From NCBI RefSeq assembly GCF_040183065.1, contig NW_027185502.1, forward strand, positions 1,291,501-1,355,500: a DNA stretch of 64,000 bases, in the 5' to 3' direction. This DNA comes from Periplaneta americana (lineage: Eukaryota > Arthropoda > Insecta > Blattodea > Blattidae). Under the pieces are notes generated by a model. That model was not told the origin of the DNA. It was given only the letters and a program-made list of their open reading frames with translations, and did not search any database. The first letter of the stretch is position 1. Each line of letters opens with the position of its first letter. Below are positions 22,132 through 33,492 of the stretch, in pieces. The position numbers and the translations under genes are program-made.

Positions 22132-22449
22132 CATTGTATTCAACATCACAATCACCTTCATTTTCTATTGGTTCTCCCTGATCCTGGATAACTGAAAAAA
22201 TCTTCGCACCCATATCTTCAACTTTGAGAGTGAAAGTACCACAGCCAGTTTTCAGACGTTACACTTTATCTTATGCATGACCCTTTTTAGTATTTCTCTT
22301 AATACTTTGATAACATCGATTTGTTTTATAGTTGGCGTTTTCACATCCAAATGGCGATTGAAATATTGGGTTAAAGAAACCAATGCTTGTTCCACCACTA
22401 TGTTTGGCTACAATTACATTTTTATAATTAGTAATTGTTACATCTACTA
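22132..22449 (-). pseudogene. Myb/SANT-like DNA-binding domain fragment
   Basis: The minus strand encodes, with one frame change, the C-terminal half of a trihelix-type Myb/SANT-like domain. It reads 'FNRHLDVKTPTIKQI', then in another frame 'IKRNTKKGHA', then 'RLKTGCGTFTLKVEDMGAKI' and 'PIENEGDCDVEYN'. The KTGGG-type stretch and the final 'D-D-YN' are typical of the insect family. Two in-frame TAA codons fall near 22261-22275. The last codon is followed by GTGAGTG, a good splice donor, at 22131. Such proteins are often transposon-derived or transcription-factor-like. This one looks dead. The tryptophan-bearing first helix was not found. Confidence 0.5.
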
Positions 22450-23234
22450 AAATAATTATATTTTATCATATGAGATAAAATTACTGCTATACACGTTTGT
22501 GTTCTTCATTTCCATTCGAATTATATTATTGGTCTCTAATACTTCGACAATGTAACAATACAATTTTAAGCTAAAACAAATAACTACTCCACAACCATAG
22601 GCACATTCAGTAAACGTTCACATGATCACTGCCTCTTTGATTCTTGTTACATAGCTCAACATCATATTACTTAACCGAATTTTTTTTTTTTTTTACTGTT
22701 ATATTTTATACTCGCCTTAACGTCTCTGGTCATATCGCGAGTTAATCTTTTGGGTGAAATCCGAAGGTCTATGTACTAGTGTTGAGACTGGTCCTATTGT
22801 TGTGAAGTAGATATTGTACATGAGGAGAAACGAGCAATCTACGTTCCAAACCATCCCGTTTTTCTGAATGAACTGGCCCTCCTCATAGTTAGAGAGTCAG
22901 TCAAACTTTTACGGAACCACCTAATTCAGTGTATGGAAAAAATTGACGCACCATTATCAATTTTCTTTTTCCTTCTTAGCTTTCATTGATTCTTTACTTG
23001 AATTTTTTTTTTCTATAAACTACCATTGTTTGTTTGTGTATTTGCCTTTTCCTTACTCTTTTAGCTCTCATCTTCTATTTGTTCTTGTATTGTTTTGTAT
23101 GCTTTGTCTAATGGCAGCCTCTAATTTGAGGAAACTTTGATAAATACTGTAAATAAATATTACTGATTTGTTATATGATTTTTTTGGTGACGAATGAAGC
23201 CGGTGATATTCAGTGATGTTGTAGTCCGAATTTC
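22450..23234. other. AT-rich stretch, nothing recognised
   Basis: It contains a T tract at 22680-22694 and short frames without motifs. No repeat or gene is recognised. Confidence 0.4.
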
Positions 23235-23610
23235 CTGGAATTTTCTTTACACATAGTAGCCTCTTTTTATACAATGCTGTAGGCTGTGTAATTTTCTTTA
23301 CACATAGTAGCCTCTTTTTATACAAATGATGTAGGTTGTATAAACATCTTCAAACATAGTAGCACAGTCTAGTATATACAGTCGCGAAGCACAATACGTA
23401 GTAAATATGCAAACAGATAGTTGCTCACCACTAGGATCGCTAATATCGCCTCATTACAGGCAATGCAAAATAGCACCGTCACAGTCTATTGTTTCTAGCA
23501 CCCTCAAAACTCAAGCTTCGTGACTGTAGACTGTAGACTGTGATAGTAGCCTCTTTTTATACAAATGCTGTAGGCTGTATAATTATCTTCAAACATAGTA
23601 ACAAATGATG
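23235..23610. repeat. About 51-bp minisatellite
   Basis: A unit containing 'catagtagcctctttttata' and 'gtaggctgt' begins near 23241 and 23292, is degenerate near 23340, and resumes at 23543. A MITE sits inside the array. About four units in total. Confidence 0.75.
23363..23542. mobile_element. MITE Z, solo copy
   Basis: The terminal inverted repeats are 'cacagtctagtatatacagt' at the left and, inverted, 'cacagtctacagtctacagt' at the right. The copy is 180 bp, flanked on both sides by 'atagtag' (23356-23362 and 23543-23549). It is homologous to the MITE carried in each 3.5-kb unit. No coding capacity. A 7-8 bp duplication would fit hAT-like families, but the flank is itself repetitive. Confidence 0.7.
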
Positions 23611-24261
23611 TAGGCCAGTGACCGTCAACTCGACTGAAAACGGGCATGGGCGCTCATCACCCCTTCCGTGCGGGGCAAGCGTGCATTACCTCGTGCTCGG
23701 CATTATACAACCCTGTCTCCCGTTCAGTAGCGGCTCTTGGCAGAAGCTAGCTGCAATGTTGAATGGAAGTAGTAGGCTATGTCTCAACAGTCGTCAGGAA
23801 TTTCATTCACAGTTTCAAGACTTGAACGTATGATTTCAGATTTCAAGATTTTCATAGCCTAGCGTTGGGAAAAATCGTTCTTTTTCTGGAACTTTTCCAA
23901 GAGTTTCGTTTCCAAGAAAGTACTAGTTTCAAAGAACAGTTCAGAAATACGAGCAAGCGTCTGACATAACGTAATAATCACCAAAATGTTATATTGTTTC
24001 GGAACTAGCTCCGTTTTCAAAAATCTTAGACAATAATGCAATTCGAACCACGACAGCTGTTGCAGTCAGGTGTAACAGTAATTTATACAAACCATAAAAC
24101 GTCGCAATAATTTGAACATTCCTTCTTTTAAATATGGGATATTACTACTACGTGATATTAGTCTCTACTAAAGCTTCTTAATTTATTTGTAATAAACATT
24201 GAGATTAGTTGGGCTACATTTGCACTGTTGTTACCGTTGTCATTCATTCATAGTGCTCTGC

Positions 24262-24432
24262 CCAAGGGCAGGTATTTCACTGCAAATCCAGCATTACCCA
24301 GTCTTTCCATTTTCTGCCTTCCTCTTAGTCTCCGCATTAAGATCCATATAATATCTTAATGTCGTCTCTAATCTGATATCTTCTTCTGCCCCAAACTCTT
24401 CTCCCGTTCACCATTCCTTCCAGTGTATTCTT
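24262..24432 (-). pseudogene. C-terminal tail of a LINE reverse transcriptase
   Basis: The minus strand reads 'NTLEGMVNGRRVWGRRR', then 'YQIRDDIKI', an arginine/glycine-rich linker followed by the 'D-D-I-K' helix. This is common at the very end of RTE-like and related LINE polymerases in insects. Only about 55 codons are recognisable and the frame decays after a stop. Confidence 0.45.
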
Positions 24433-24535
24433 CAGAAGGCAGATATGTTACAGTATACAAATTTTATAACACAATAGTGCAGTATATAAATTTGTGTATT
24501 TTTTTCATTTTATATTGTAAAATAGTGACTTTAAA

Positions 24536-24537
<2 letters not shown>

Positions 24538-24630
<93 letters not shown>
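24538..24630. repeat. (AAT)n/(ATT)n inverted microsatellite
   Basis: About 12 AAT units run directly into about 18 ATT units, making a self-complementary tract. The poly-Ile frame across it is an artefact. Confidence 0.95.
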
Positions 24631-24631
<1 letters not shown>

Positions 24632-25728
24632 GGCACAATCTCACAATTTGATTTTGTTTTCATTCTTATTGCTATATTAATAGTAAACAATGTAACTGAA
24701 GCTGATTTGCCAATCAGATTGATTATTTAATATTGAAACGCGCCCTGCAAATTCATTGTAGTAAAAAATTTCGCTCTCCTTCCAACATACTCAATTGTGA
24801 GAACATTTAGCCCGGAACTGTTATGGTCTCTGAGAGAGTATCTGGAGTGTTCCAGACAAGATAATTGGACGGTAAGTTACACAGTATTCTAATTCCTATG
24901 AGAAAGATTCTGTCAGAAACTCCTACAGTTATTTTGGAACAGTGTTTTCCGACCTATAGGTCTTTTTCTGGAACTGTTATTTTCTCGGAACTGTTTCGAA
25001 AGTACTGTTATATCACTTTTCCCTATCTCTATCATAGACCCATCTACTGTGAATGTTGATTGTGCTCCTGCTTAGCTTCAGCTAGAAATTACAGACTGAT
25101 AGTGTGATTTTTATTCACATTTTTCATTAGTCAGATTTCTCAGGCTTCATCAGCAGCTTTCGACAGACTGCATATTCGGATCCACATACATATACGAACA
25201 TTTAAACGGTAGCCGTCGCAAACATAATTTTGTACATTATTAATATTATACGACATAGAGTTGAATGTACAATTTTTATCAAGTTTGGAGATATGAATGT
25301 TTTTTGTCATAATGTTTTGCATGGAATTACCCAGGTATCATCTTAGACACAAATAATGATCAGCAGCCATAGGCTAAGTCCCCTTCGGAAAAATTTCGTG
25401 TGCTTTCGTGAGAACTTACATAGTTTCACGCGTGAACGAATGTATTGCAAATATACGGCGGGACAGATCCAATAACTTGTCATTGTTTCAAATGACCCTT
25501 ATTGTAAGAACACGTAACTGTCACCTCGAAACCAAGGTTCACATGGCGGTTTAGTAACAGAGAGGGTGTGATTGCAATACTGCGCTGTGTGTTTCTTTTA
25601 TTTCGTTTCTCTGTTCTTCTTTCTGTTTATAAATTAAGTATTGTAAATAATTCAGGACAAATATGTATTCAAGGGATCAATTATATATAATTGTAGTGTT
25701 AATACATACATACATACATACATACATA

Positions 25729-26702
25729 CGTGGTACAGTCATTAAGTTCTTGGACTGACGCCTGGAGAGTAGGCAACCATAAGAATCTGGCTGTCTCACA
25801 AGATGCCGCGTAACACGGCGTACACTTAAACAGATCCACATCCTCCCTCAAAACAGTCGCCGTTGGCCGCTATGCACGTCTGCCAACGTTGGTATAGCTG
25901 CTGGAAGCACCGCTGAAAGCACTGGAAGGTCCCGTACGGCTTCTCTTGTGGCAGTCATGTCCTCTTCAGCCGAATTAAATCTACGCTCACGTAGGATTGC
26001 TTTCAAGTAGGGAAAGAGAAAAAAATCGCATGATGCGAGATCAGGTGAGTACGGAGGATGTAGCAAAACAGCGACCTGTTGCCTTGCAAGTATCTCTTGG
26101 ACAAGAACAGAGCGATGAGTAGGGTCGTTGTCGTGTAGCAACAGCCAATATTCTTCCTACGCCAAAGTTCAGGACGCTTACAACGAATTGAATCGCGGAA
26201 ACGGCCAAGGATCTGCTTGTAGCGGGTGTTGTTTATAGTTGCACCTTGTGGGATGAATTCCATGTGAACAATTCCTTTTGAATAAAAAAACAGTTCAAGC
26301 ATCACCTTGCCTTTCGACCCGTCATCTCACGGTTTTTTTCTGTCGTGGCGATAATGGCGTTTTCCTGGTGGCGGATTGTCACTTCAGTTGCGGATCGTAA
26401 AGGAAACACCTGCGACTCATTGAGTCGTCACCGTAAACTTGCTGCATCATTTGAAACGATTCGATAGCGGTTTTGCCTGATTTCTGGGAGAACGTGACTG
26501 CGACATACTCGAGTTCCGACGCGCGCATTCAAATCACCGTCACAACAAAGACCGTAGTTCTGCTTACACTCTATGCACACAACTAACTCTTGCTGGGTCG
26601 AGAGACTAACTGACAAGGTACCATACCATGGCGCCACCTATCAGCCCTGGTGCACCACCTGTCATTATGCCCCCAGTCTTAAAATTTAATGACTGTACCA
26701 CG
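25729..26702 (-). mobile_element. Deleted mariner element in a CATA microsatellite
   Basis: The ends are inverted repeats beginning 'cgtggtacagtcattaa' at 25729, with the complement ending at 26702. The flanks are TA at 25727-25728 and TA at 26703-26704. The copy is 974 bp and sits inside a (TACA/CATA)n tract found on both sides. Confidence 0.85.
25848..26460 (-). pseudogene. Mariner transposase, internally deleted and frameshifted
   Basis: Two overlapping frames together give the C-terminal half. From 26305 down: 'SKGIVHMEFIPQGATIN', 'YKQILGRFRDSIR'. After one frame change, from 26141: 'LHDNDPTHRS' with the second catalytic D, and 'PPYSPDLASCDFF' with the third D. A short N-terminal piece ('MMQQVYGDDSMSR') lies near 26440-26460. 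The region that should hold the first catalytic D (the 'GDETW' type motif) is deleted. The element could only move with help from another copy. Confidence 0.8.
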
Positions 26703-26818
26703 TACATACATACATACATGCACACATACATACGTACGTACATACATATATACATACATACATACATACATACATACATACATACATACATACATACATA
26801 CATACATACATACATACA
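26703..26818. repeat. (TACA)n microsatellite, right part
   Basis: Mostly perfect tetranucleotide repeats. The left part is at 25702-25728. The Tyr/Met/Cys/Val and His/Thr/Tyr/Ile frames across it on both strands are artefacts. Confidence 0.95.
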
Positions 26819-26819
26819 A

Positions 26820-27391
26820 AATAAACATCTTTTCCCTCGTAGTGTGAACCAGGTGTTGTCTGAAGATGGAAAAGTGTAGTTGTCTGAAGTCGGAAATAAT
26901 ATCAGTCATTGCATTTGTGAGCTGATTCTTGAAATTATATCAGGATCTCAATTTTTATTTAGCCAGATTCATCTGCGAAAAAAAAACTGTTCGCATATGT
27001 AGGTGGAGCCAAATATTGATGCAATTTTCACAGTGAAACTATGTAGATTTTTATATGTTAATTTACAAAGTTGTTTATATCTGTCCAAGTCAACAGTATT
27101 AGTATTTATTTACTTTAGGTAAATGTGTTATTTTGTAGACGAATAACCTCCAAATGGAAATCTAATCGAACATATCGGATATCAACAAGAAAGGGGTTTG
27201 AAAATAATAAGTAGTTCTCCAAATTTTAAAATCAACAAATATATTATTGGAGAATTGTGAGGCTAATTTGTCTAGCACTTGGGTGGCATTATCATGATTA
27301 TACAAATACACTGAACATTTTCAAATTCTTGAAATAAATAACATGATGTTGAGACCATTCAATTACTTAGATATATATCTTAGTTCTAAAA
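26820..27391. other. AT-rich stretch, nothing recognised
   Basis: No frame, repeat or RNA signal that I can support. Confidence 0.4.
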
Positions 27392-27800
27392 TCTATACTA
27401 ATAATAAATCTGTAGCCAAAATTTTTCTGGTAATTTTCGATTTTCCAAAAATAATTGGTGTTAACATGTATAATTAATCACCCTGAGACCGAAAATAGCT
27501 TTTTTTTTAATTTTTGTGTGTATGTCTGTCTGTCTGGATGTTTGTTACCTTTTCACGCGATAATGGCTGAATCGATTTATATGAAAATTGGAATATAAAT
27601 TAATTTCGTTGTAACTTAGATTATAGGCTATATGTCATTCAAAATACTGTATTTAAAAGGTGGGTTATAAGGGGGCCTGAATTAAATAAATCGAAATATC
27701 TCGCTTATTATTGATTTTTATGAAAAATATTACATAACAAAAGTTTCTTTAAAAATGATTTCCGATAAATTTTATTCAATGCAAAATTTTCATAGGACTG
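27392..27800 (+). mobile_element. Helitron 5' fragment
   Basis: It starts TCTATACTAATAATAAA after an A and matches the first 410 or so bases of the 2474 copy, including 'tgtctgtctg' and 'ggttataagggggcctgaat'. It stops where SINE-tail sequence begins. No CTAG end of its own is seen. Confidence 0.8.
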
Positions 27801-27862
27801 ATATTACTATAATGTACCGAAGTACATAATATTTCCGTGCAGGAATCCTACATTACCATATG
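27801..27862 (-). mobile_element. SINE tail fragment
   Basis: 'aatgtaccgaagtacata' and 'tatttccgtgcagg' match the SINE tail at 55845-55880 in reverse. It interrupts the Helitron fragment. Confidence 0.55.
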
Positions 27863-28013
27863 GCGAGATATCTGTTTTAAAATAACAATGTTTTTTATAT
27901 CATGGCCAGGTCCAAATAAAATACGAGTAATAAAGATAAACAAATGACTGCATTTATTTAAGGCGGCCTTGGAGTCCTTGGACAACATGGATGATATGAT
28001 GTGTGTTTTATAA

Positions 28014-28444
28014 TCTATACTAATAATAATCTGTACCCGAAATGTTTCTGGTAATTTTCGATTTTCCAAAAATAATTGGTCCTAACATATATAATAAACC
28101 ACACTGAAACCGAAAATCGCTTTTTTGAAATTTTTGTTTGTATGTCTGTCTGTATAAAGTATACACGTTAAATCTAAATGTTGCCAATCTTCATTAAACT
28201 ATGGTTGCATGTAATAAAAATTAAGAAACACGTTAAAGGAACTGTCATTGCACCAAATGAGTGGTCTCTGGACCAAAATGATCGCATTTTAATTATTTAA
28301 ATACAATTTAAATTAAGTAGCATATTAAACGATTTATCCTTCTATCAAACACGAATGTTCCCTGGATCAAACGTCTTATTTTAATTATGTAATTACTTTA
28401 CATTTATTTCTAACGGGTGCAGCGGAGCGCACGGGTACGGCTAG
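28014..28444 (+). mobile_element. Helitron, internally deleted copy
   Basis: It has both canonical ends: TCTATACTAATAATAA after A, and the hairpin plus 'acgggtacggctag' before T. It is only 431 bp because most of the interior, including the pentanucleotide repeat, is missing. The 3' part ('ccaaatgagtggtctctgga') is shared with the 2474 copy. Confidence 0.85.
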
Positions 28445-29753
28445 TAATACATAATAGTAATATGCGTTACAAGAGCGGTATGTTGACGTTTTCATGTTCG
28501 AGGAAAAGATTGAAAAAGCGAAACGTAGTTGAGCTTTTTTAATTTCCGAGATACACTTGTCGTATCGTGGGATCAACTTCTGTATCCCTCTGTCGTAGAA
28601 CTCTGTCGCCTGTGAATGGAATCAGCGTGTGACAGATGTCTTCAGCTCTTCGTTGTTGCCAAAACGCCCACCGGAGGACAGGAATTTCTTGAGGTGCAAG
28701 AAAACATGAAAATCGCTGGGAGCAAGATCAGGACTGTAGGGTGAATGATCAAACAACTCCCAGCCAAATACCGTCAAAACAGCTGCTGTGCGCCGAGCCG
28801 TATGTGGACGAGCATTGCCATGGAGGAGCACAACACCTGCAGTAAGCATTCCATGCCTCTTGTTTTGAATGGCACGTCGCAATTTTCGCAGTGTTTCACA
28901 GTAACGGTCAGCGTTCATTGTTTCACCTCTTGGAAGGAAGTCAATGAGCAGAATGCCCTTCCTGTCCCAGAACACCGTGCACATCACTTTCCGTACCGAC
29001 AGCGTCTGTTTCAATTTCGTTCTGACCGGAGATCCACTATGCCGCCAATACATTGACTGCTGCTTGCTTTCCGGGTTGAAGTGCGAAATCCAAGTCTCAT
29101 CACCCGTGACGATCCTGTCGAGGAATTCGTCGCCGTCATCGTGATACCGTTGCAGAAATGTCAGTGCTGCTCCTAAACGATGCATTTTGTGTTCGAGTGT
29201 CAGGTTTTTCGGCACCCACCTGGCACACACTTTTCTGAACAGCAGGTGCTTAGTGACAATCTCATGCAACAAGGATCGCGATATCTGCGGAAAATGGCTG
29301 CTCAGCTCCGTAATCGTGAAGCGACGGTTCTCCATGATGCACTGCCGCACCAGCTGAACATGATCATCATTGATGAGGGAAGGTCGCCCACTGCGCTCTT
29401 CATCGTGGACACTTTGACGACCTTCGGAAAACTGACTACACCAGCGACGCGCCATCTGCTTACTCATGATATTCGGCCCATAGACCTGACAGAGCTGCCG
29501 ATGAATTTCAATGGGGGCAATGCTTTGTGCATTAAAGAACTTTATCACCGACCGAACCTCGCAGGCGGCGGGAGAAGGAATAAGAGCTTCCATTTCGGAC
29601 CACTGCTGCCACGCTACTGGCACCAGGCGGGACCTGTCCGGCTGGCATATGATTGATACGTCATAGATCTGTTACGCATGCGCAACTGACACGGCTAATT
29701 ACGTTTACTTTCAAGGGGAAAAAATCGGGAAACTTACTTTCTGGATGCGCCTC
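28445..29753 (-). mobile_element. Mariner element, 3' end lost
   Basis: The 5' terminus is at 29753 on the minus strand ('tgaggcgcatccagaaagta') next to TA at 29754-29755. The transposase gene follows. No matching terminus exists at the other side. Past about 28540 the sequence is unrelated, and a Helitron ends at 28444, so the 3' terminus has been lost. Confidence 0.75.
28540..29593 (-). pseudogene. Mariner transposase, nearly intact, catalytic Asp lost
   Basis: A cut-and-paste transposase of the SETMAR-like mariner type. The better start is the methionine at 29593 ('MEALIPSPAACEVRSVI'), 10 codons into a longer frame opening at 29623. The N-terminal helix-turn-helix is followed by 'WVPKNL', then 'TGDETWI' with the first D (residue 175 counted from 29623). 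'LLHGNARPH' has Gly269 where the second D should be (GGC for GAC). 'YSPDLAPSD' ends in the third D (304). The spacing is exactly 34, as in DD34D. A single TGA at 28622-28624 replaces what is usually tryptophan. The frame then continues with 'FHSQATEFYDRGIQKL' and 'PRYDKC', the family's normal C-terminus. Otherwise no frameshifts. Confidence 0.92.
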
Positions 29754-29900
29754 ATAAATAAGTTATAAGGAGAAATGTTTCTATGTATGTGAATTTCTTA
29801 TGAAGATATAAATAAGTTATAAGGAGGAATGTTTCTATGTATGTAAATTTATGATGAAGATATAAATAAGTTATAAGGAGAAATGTTTCTATGTATAATA
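29754..29900. repeat. 54-bp minisatellite, about 2.7 units
   Basis: 'ataaataagttataaggag' recurs at 29754, 29808 and 29862, each followed by 'aatgtttctatgtat'. It begins at the TA where the mariner terminates. Confidence 0.85.
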
Positions 29901-31035
29901 CATTATGTCATGCTATCATTATTAACAGGTTGTTACTACATCTAATATCGTGCGTAATCAGCTTATTATGGCACGCGTGCCAATAATAGCAATGACGTAT
30001 TGACTATGACGTAATACCGGAACGCTTGGGTGCGGATGCGTGCAACTCGTCTGGATATCTTGCTTACCCGTTCTACGCCACACGTAAAACGAAATGAAAC
30101 GAAGGGTTCAGAACCATAGTGGACCAAGTGCTATATATTAAAGACGTAGGAATTAAGGGTTAAAATTAAGTTATTACCATAATTCAATGGAAACATATAG
30201 CAAGTAATATAAAGTATGCAAAATAAAACTAAATGATATATCAATCTTCATTAAACTACAGTATTCACTTACATTTAACCCTTATTTTCTCCGTTTTTAA
30301 TAAATGACGCTTGGCCCACTATGCCTTTGAACCTTTCAAATGCAAGATAGAAGGTAAAGTATCATTTATTTCCAGTCTTTAACAATTTTGTATCTCTTTC
30401 TTAATATCACATAAAGCAGTTCTGTGGTTCAGAGAACCTATGTTAACAAAATAAAAGACTATATGTAACATAAAATTTCATACCTAAGCTATAACTAGAA
30501 TTTGTAATACCTGCAAGGTCATCCATTTCTCTTTATTCAATGCCAATGCCAGGCGAAATTAATCGATACAATCAATAAGAACATATCAACACTTATGTCA
30601 GCTATGGATGATTTATAATTTATTTCCTACAATTTATAGTGCTAAGATGCCATAAAATGTTGTATCAGATCGTGGATAATCTCATGAAAATTGTCGCATC
30701 CACTATCGTTTGTGCAACAAATATTCGCTCATACCATAATCATTAATATTATCCATTTGTTGCGTAAATAGCTATTATGTGCTTTTTAACAATGAAAAAT
30801 AAGCTGGATATAAAAGAAAGAAATGAACAAAGATAGTTTTACAAATATTTTGACGAGACTTCGTGTTACAGACTTGTAAAATGTAGAATACTACCCTTAC
30901 TTTTAATTTCACTGTATTTACGACGATTATTTTTTTTCCTTCCCGTAATAGCTTCGAAAACATCGAACATCGAATTTGGTCCTTACTCTTCACGAAAAAA
31001 ATCTTCCCATTCTTTGTGAACATATCTTATTTTAT
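29901..31035. other. AT-rich stretch, nothing recognised
   Basis: It contains a palindromic 'ggcacgcgtgcc' at about 29970-29981. No gene, repeat end or RNA signal is supported. Confidence 0.4.
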
Positions 31036-31039
31036 ATTA

Positions 31040-31210
31040 TTATGATGAACCGAAGTACATATTATGATATTTCCGCGCAGAAATTCTGCGTCATCATATG
31101 ATGAAGGTTGAGTGTAACAGAGAAAAATTCTCTCCGGCACCGGGATTTGAAAGTGAGTTTTCAACTCTACGTGCTGACGCTCTATCCACTAAGCCACACC
31201 GGAATACCAT
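31040..31210 (-). mobile_element. tRNA-derived SINE, tail and head
   Basis: In reverse it carries the same head ('GTGTGGCTTAGTGGATAGAG' at 31203-31184), a box B region near 31140-31155, the 'ctctgtt'-type linker and the tail 'tatgtacttcggttcatcat'. It aligns to 55735-55880. Confidence 0.7.
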
Positions 31211-31742
31211 CCCGATGTGGGATTGAACCATTCCACGTGACATCAAACAGTCCTATTAGTGACCCGAAAGGACTGTTGGGTTCCGCCGACCTGCGCCAGA
31301 CTGTGCTGCTGGCAGATGCATGGTAAATATCAACCACGTAATTCAAGCCTGATATGAAGCATACAGATATAGACAAACTACTGAAACTTGATTTGTTGTT
31401 TTCTGAAACGTAATAAATACAAAGAAAACTATTTCTCGTCAACATAATAACCATTAAATACCAACAGCTTTTATAAATTACTTACACTTTCCTTTTCATC
31501 ATAGTAGGCCTAATGTAGATGTAATGCAAACCGTTCAAACTTTCAGCTTAACAAATAAAAAGATATCTTTCCCTCAGAAGTTAAATAGCAAATCAACATT
31601 ATTCTGCAGAACGAAAAAGTTTTTTTACATTTTACAAGTCTTCATGAGGCTTTTAATAATATTTGTTGATAAGGAAAAAGTTAAAATGGAATATTGTACG
31701 TAAAGATTTATTTATCACAATTATCAATATATCTTCTGTATT

Positions 31743-31820
31743 ATTTTCCTCTCCTCTTCTTTCCTTCACTCTTCTGTTCACTCTCTCCTTTCTTCATTTC
31801 CTCTCCTCTTCTCTTCTCGA
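31743..31820. other. Polypyrimidine tract
   Basis: Nearly 80 bases of C and T with few purines on the plus strand. It lies about 300 bases upstream of the tandem array. Confidence 0.7.
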
Positions 31821-31855
31821 CTGGTAACAAGTTACGAAATGTTACTATTGTGTTG

Positions 31856-32190
31856 AGTCAGATACACTTTGCATTATTATTATTTCATGAATTCTGTAGC
31901 GCAATAAATTGTAGAACTGTGTTTTTAATCAAGAAATATCTGACGTTCTTTCGTGAGTTACATACACTTTGCAGAAAAAATGAATATATATTATATTTAT
32001 CTTATTATTTTATGAAATTCTATAGCACAATAAATTCTAAAACTGTGTTTCTTTAATCAAGGGATAGGGTCTATCTGCCGTTACTTCTTGAGTCCGAAAC
32101 ACTTTACAGAAAAATAAAATATATGATAATTATCGTATTATTTCATGAAAACATGTAGTAGAATAAATTGAAAACTGTATATATTTCATC
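31856..32190 (+). repeat. Degenerate short repeats bordering the tandem array
   Basis: Three copies of a 100-125 bp module start near 31856, 31954 and 32080. Each carries 'gagt...acactttg/a', 'atttcatgaa/attttatgaaattc', 'aataaatt' and 'atcaag' or 'atccag'. The last copy is the start of array unit 1, and one copy opens each later unit. Confidence 0.6.
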
Positions 32191-33492
32191 CAGAATTTTC
32201 TGTCGTGTGGGAGCAGAAAACACATATGTTTTGAAGTGATTAATAGCGAAAGAACTTAGATTTCAAATCAGTACTTTTTCATCTTAACCAGCGCAGACTG
32301 GCTTCCGTGAATGCAAGTCAATCTACTTTACAATGCGAGCAAACAGGCAGGTCTTCTTGGGTCCCGCCTGGACCGAGCTTAAAAAACCCGGGCTGAATGG
32401 GCCAGTCTTGAAAGTTAACATGCTTTGTAGGTTCATCGAAACTCAAGTCAGACGACAGGCTCTTACGGGCGCGAGACTTTGTGATTTGCCGGTGTCTATT
32501 TTCTATAGGTTTCATTCGAAGTGCAATAGCCGTGTCTATTTTTACTTTAATATTGCAGAACTTTCGATCACAAATCGAACGAGTGGTCGCAAAGATCTGT
32601 AGCTGCTCTCCATGCCGAGATATTATTGAAGTAGGCATGGCGGCAAAGCTAATGTTATACGTAATTTCGACGCCCTCATGCTCATAGCGAGGGGTGGTGA
32701 CGTCATTGGATGTGGTCGCAGAAGTTACATTGGTTCATGTCCTAAGTATTAATGATATTAGCATTCGATTGTGGTTTCAAGAGTAGTTACAGTAAGTACT
32801 TGAAATAGTCACTATTTGTGTCACTATTGATTTCGGAACGGATAGCCTAGCCTGCATTTCTTCGCTCAATATGAATCGGCAACATTGATGGCAAAAGCGA
32901 AATTAATGACTTGTTGTATCCAATTTGTTCTTCTGAGCAAAACATGACAAGAGGTGCTCTACGCAAACTGCTCATGAACTATTTCAAAGGCAAATTATAC
33001 AGGTCAGTTGTTGCTTTGGCAGAAGAATTTATGCTAAATAGTCACCATGCTTCTATTACAATCTTATAAACGGCGAAGTTCATATTGAAGGAGATAAATG
33101 AATTGTGAACTATTTTGCTAGTAATATGAATATAAATTATTCAGTTTAATACTTTTCTTTTCTTAGAACCAAGATTTTGTTGTGTACTGTCGTGCTGTGA
33201 ATTTTATATTACTACAAGTTACATTTTGCTGCTAGGGCATGCATCCTATTTTATTTCGCTACTTTTCCGTTACTCGCCCGGTATAAATTAATATATTGTG
33301 ATTGTTCTTTACATTATAAAAATAACGGATTTCGCAATATGGCTGTAGACATAATAAAGTAATTTAATTTGGCTATAAACACAACCGACATTTCAACGCT
33401 TCAGGGCTATGCATTCTGAATAAAACATACTTATATTTTATGTTAACGTCAACACGCAAAAAAATAACGACATTAAATATTGTGAGAATGGA

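Noticed and set aside
26606..26909. Open frames on both strands at the CATA repeat
   Set aside because: Tyr/Met/Cys/Val and His/Thr/Tyr/Ile periodicity comes from the tetranucleotide repeat.
29180..29656. 158-codon plus-strand frame opposite the mariner transposase
   Set aside because: It is the antisense of a well-recognised transposase and has no motif.
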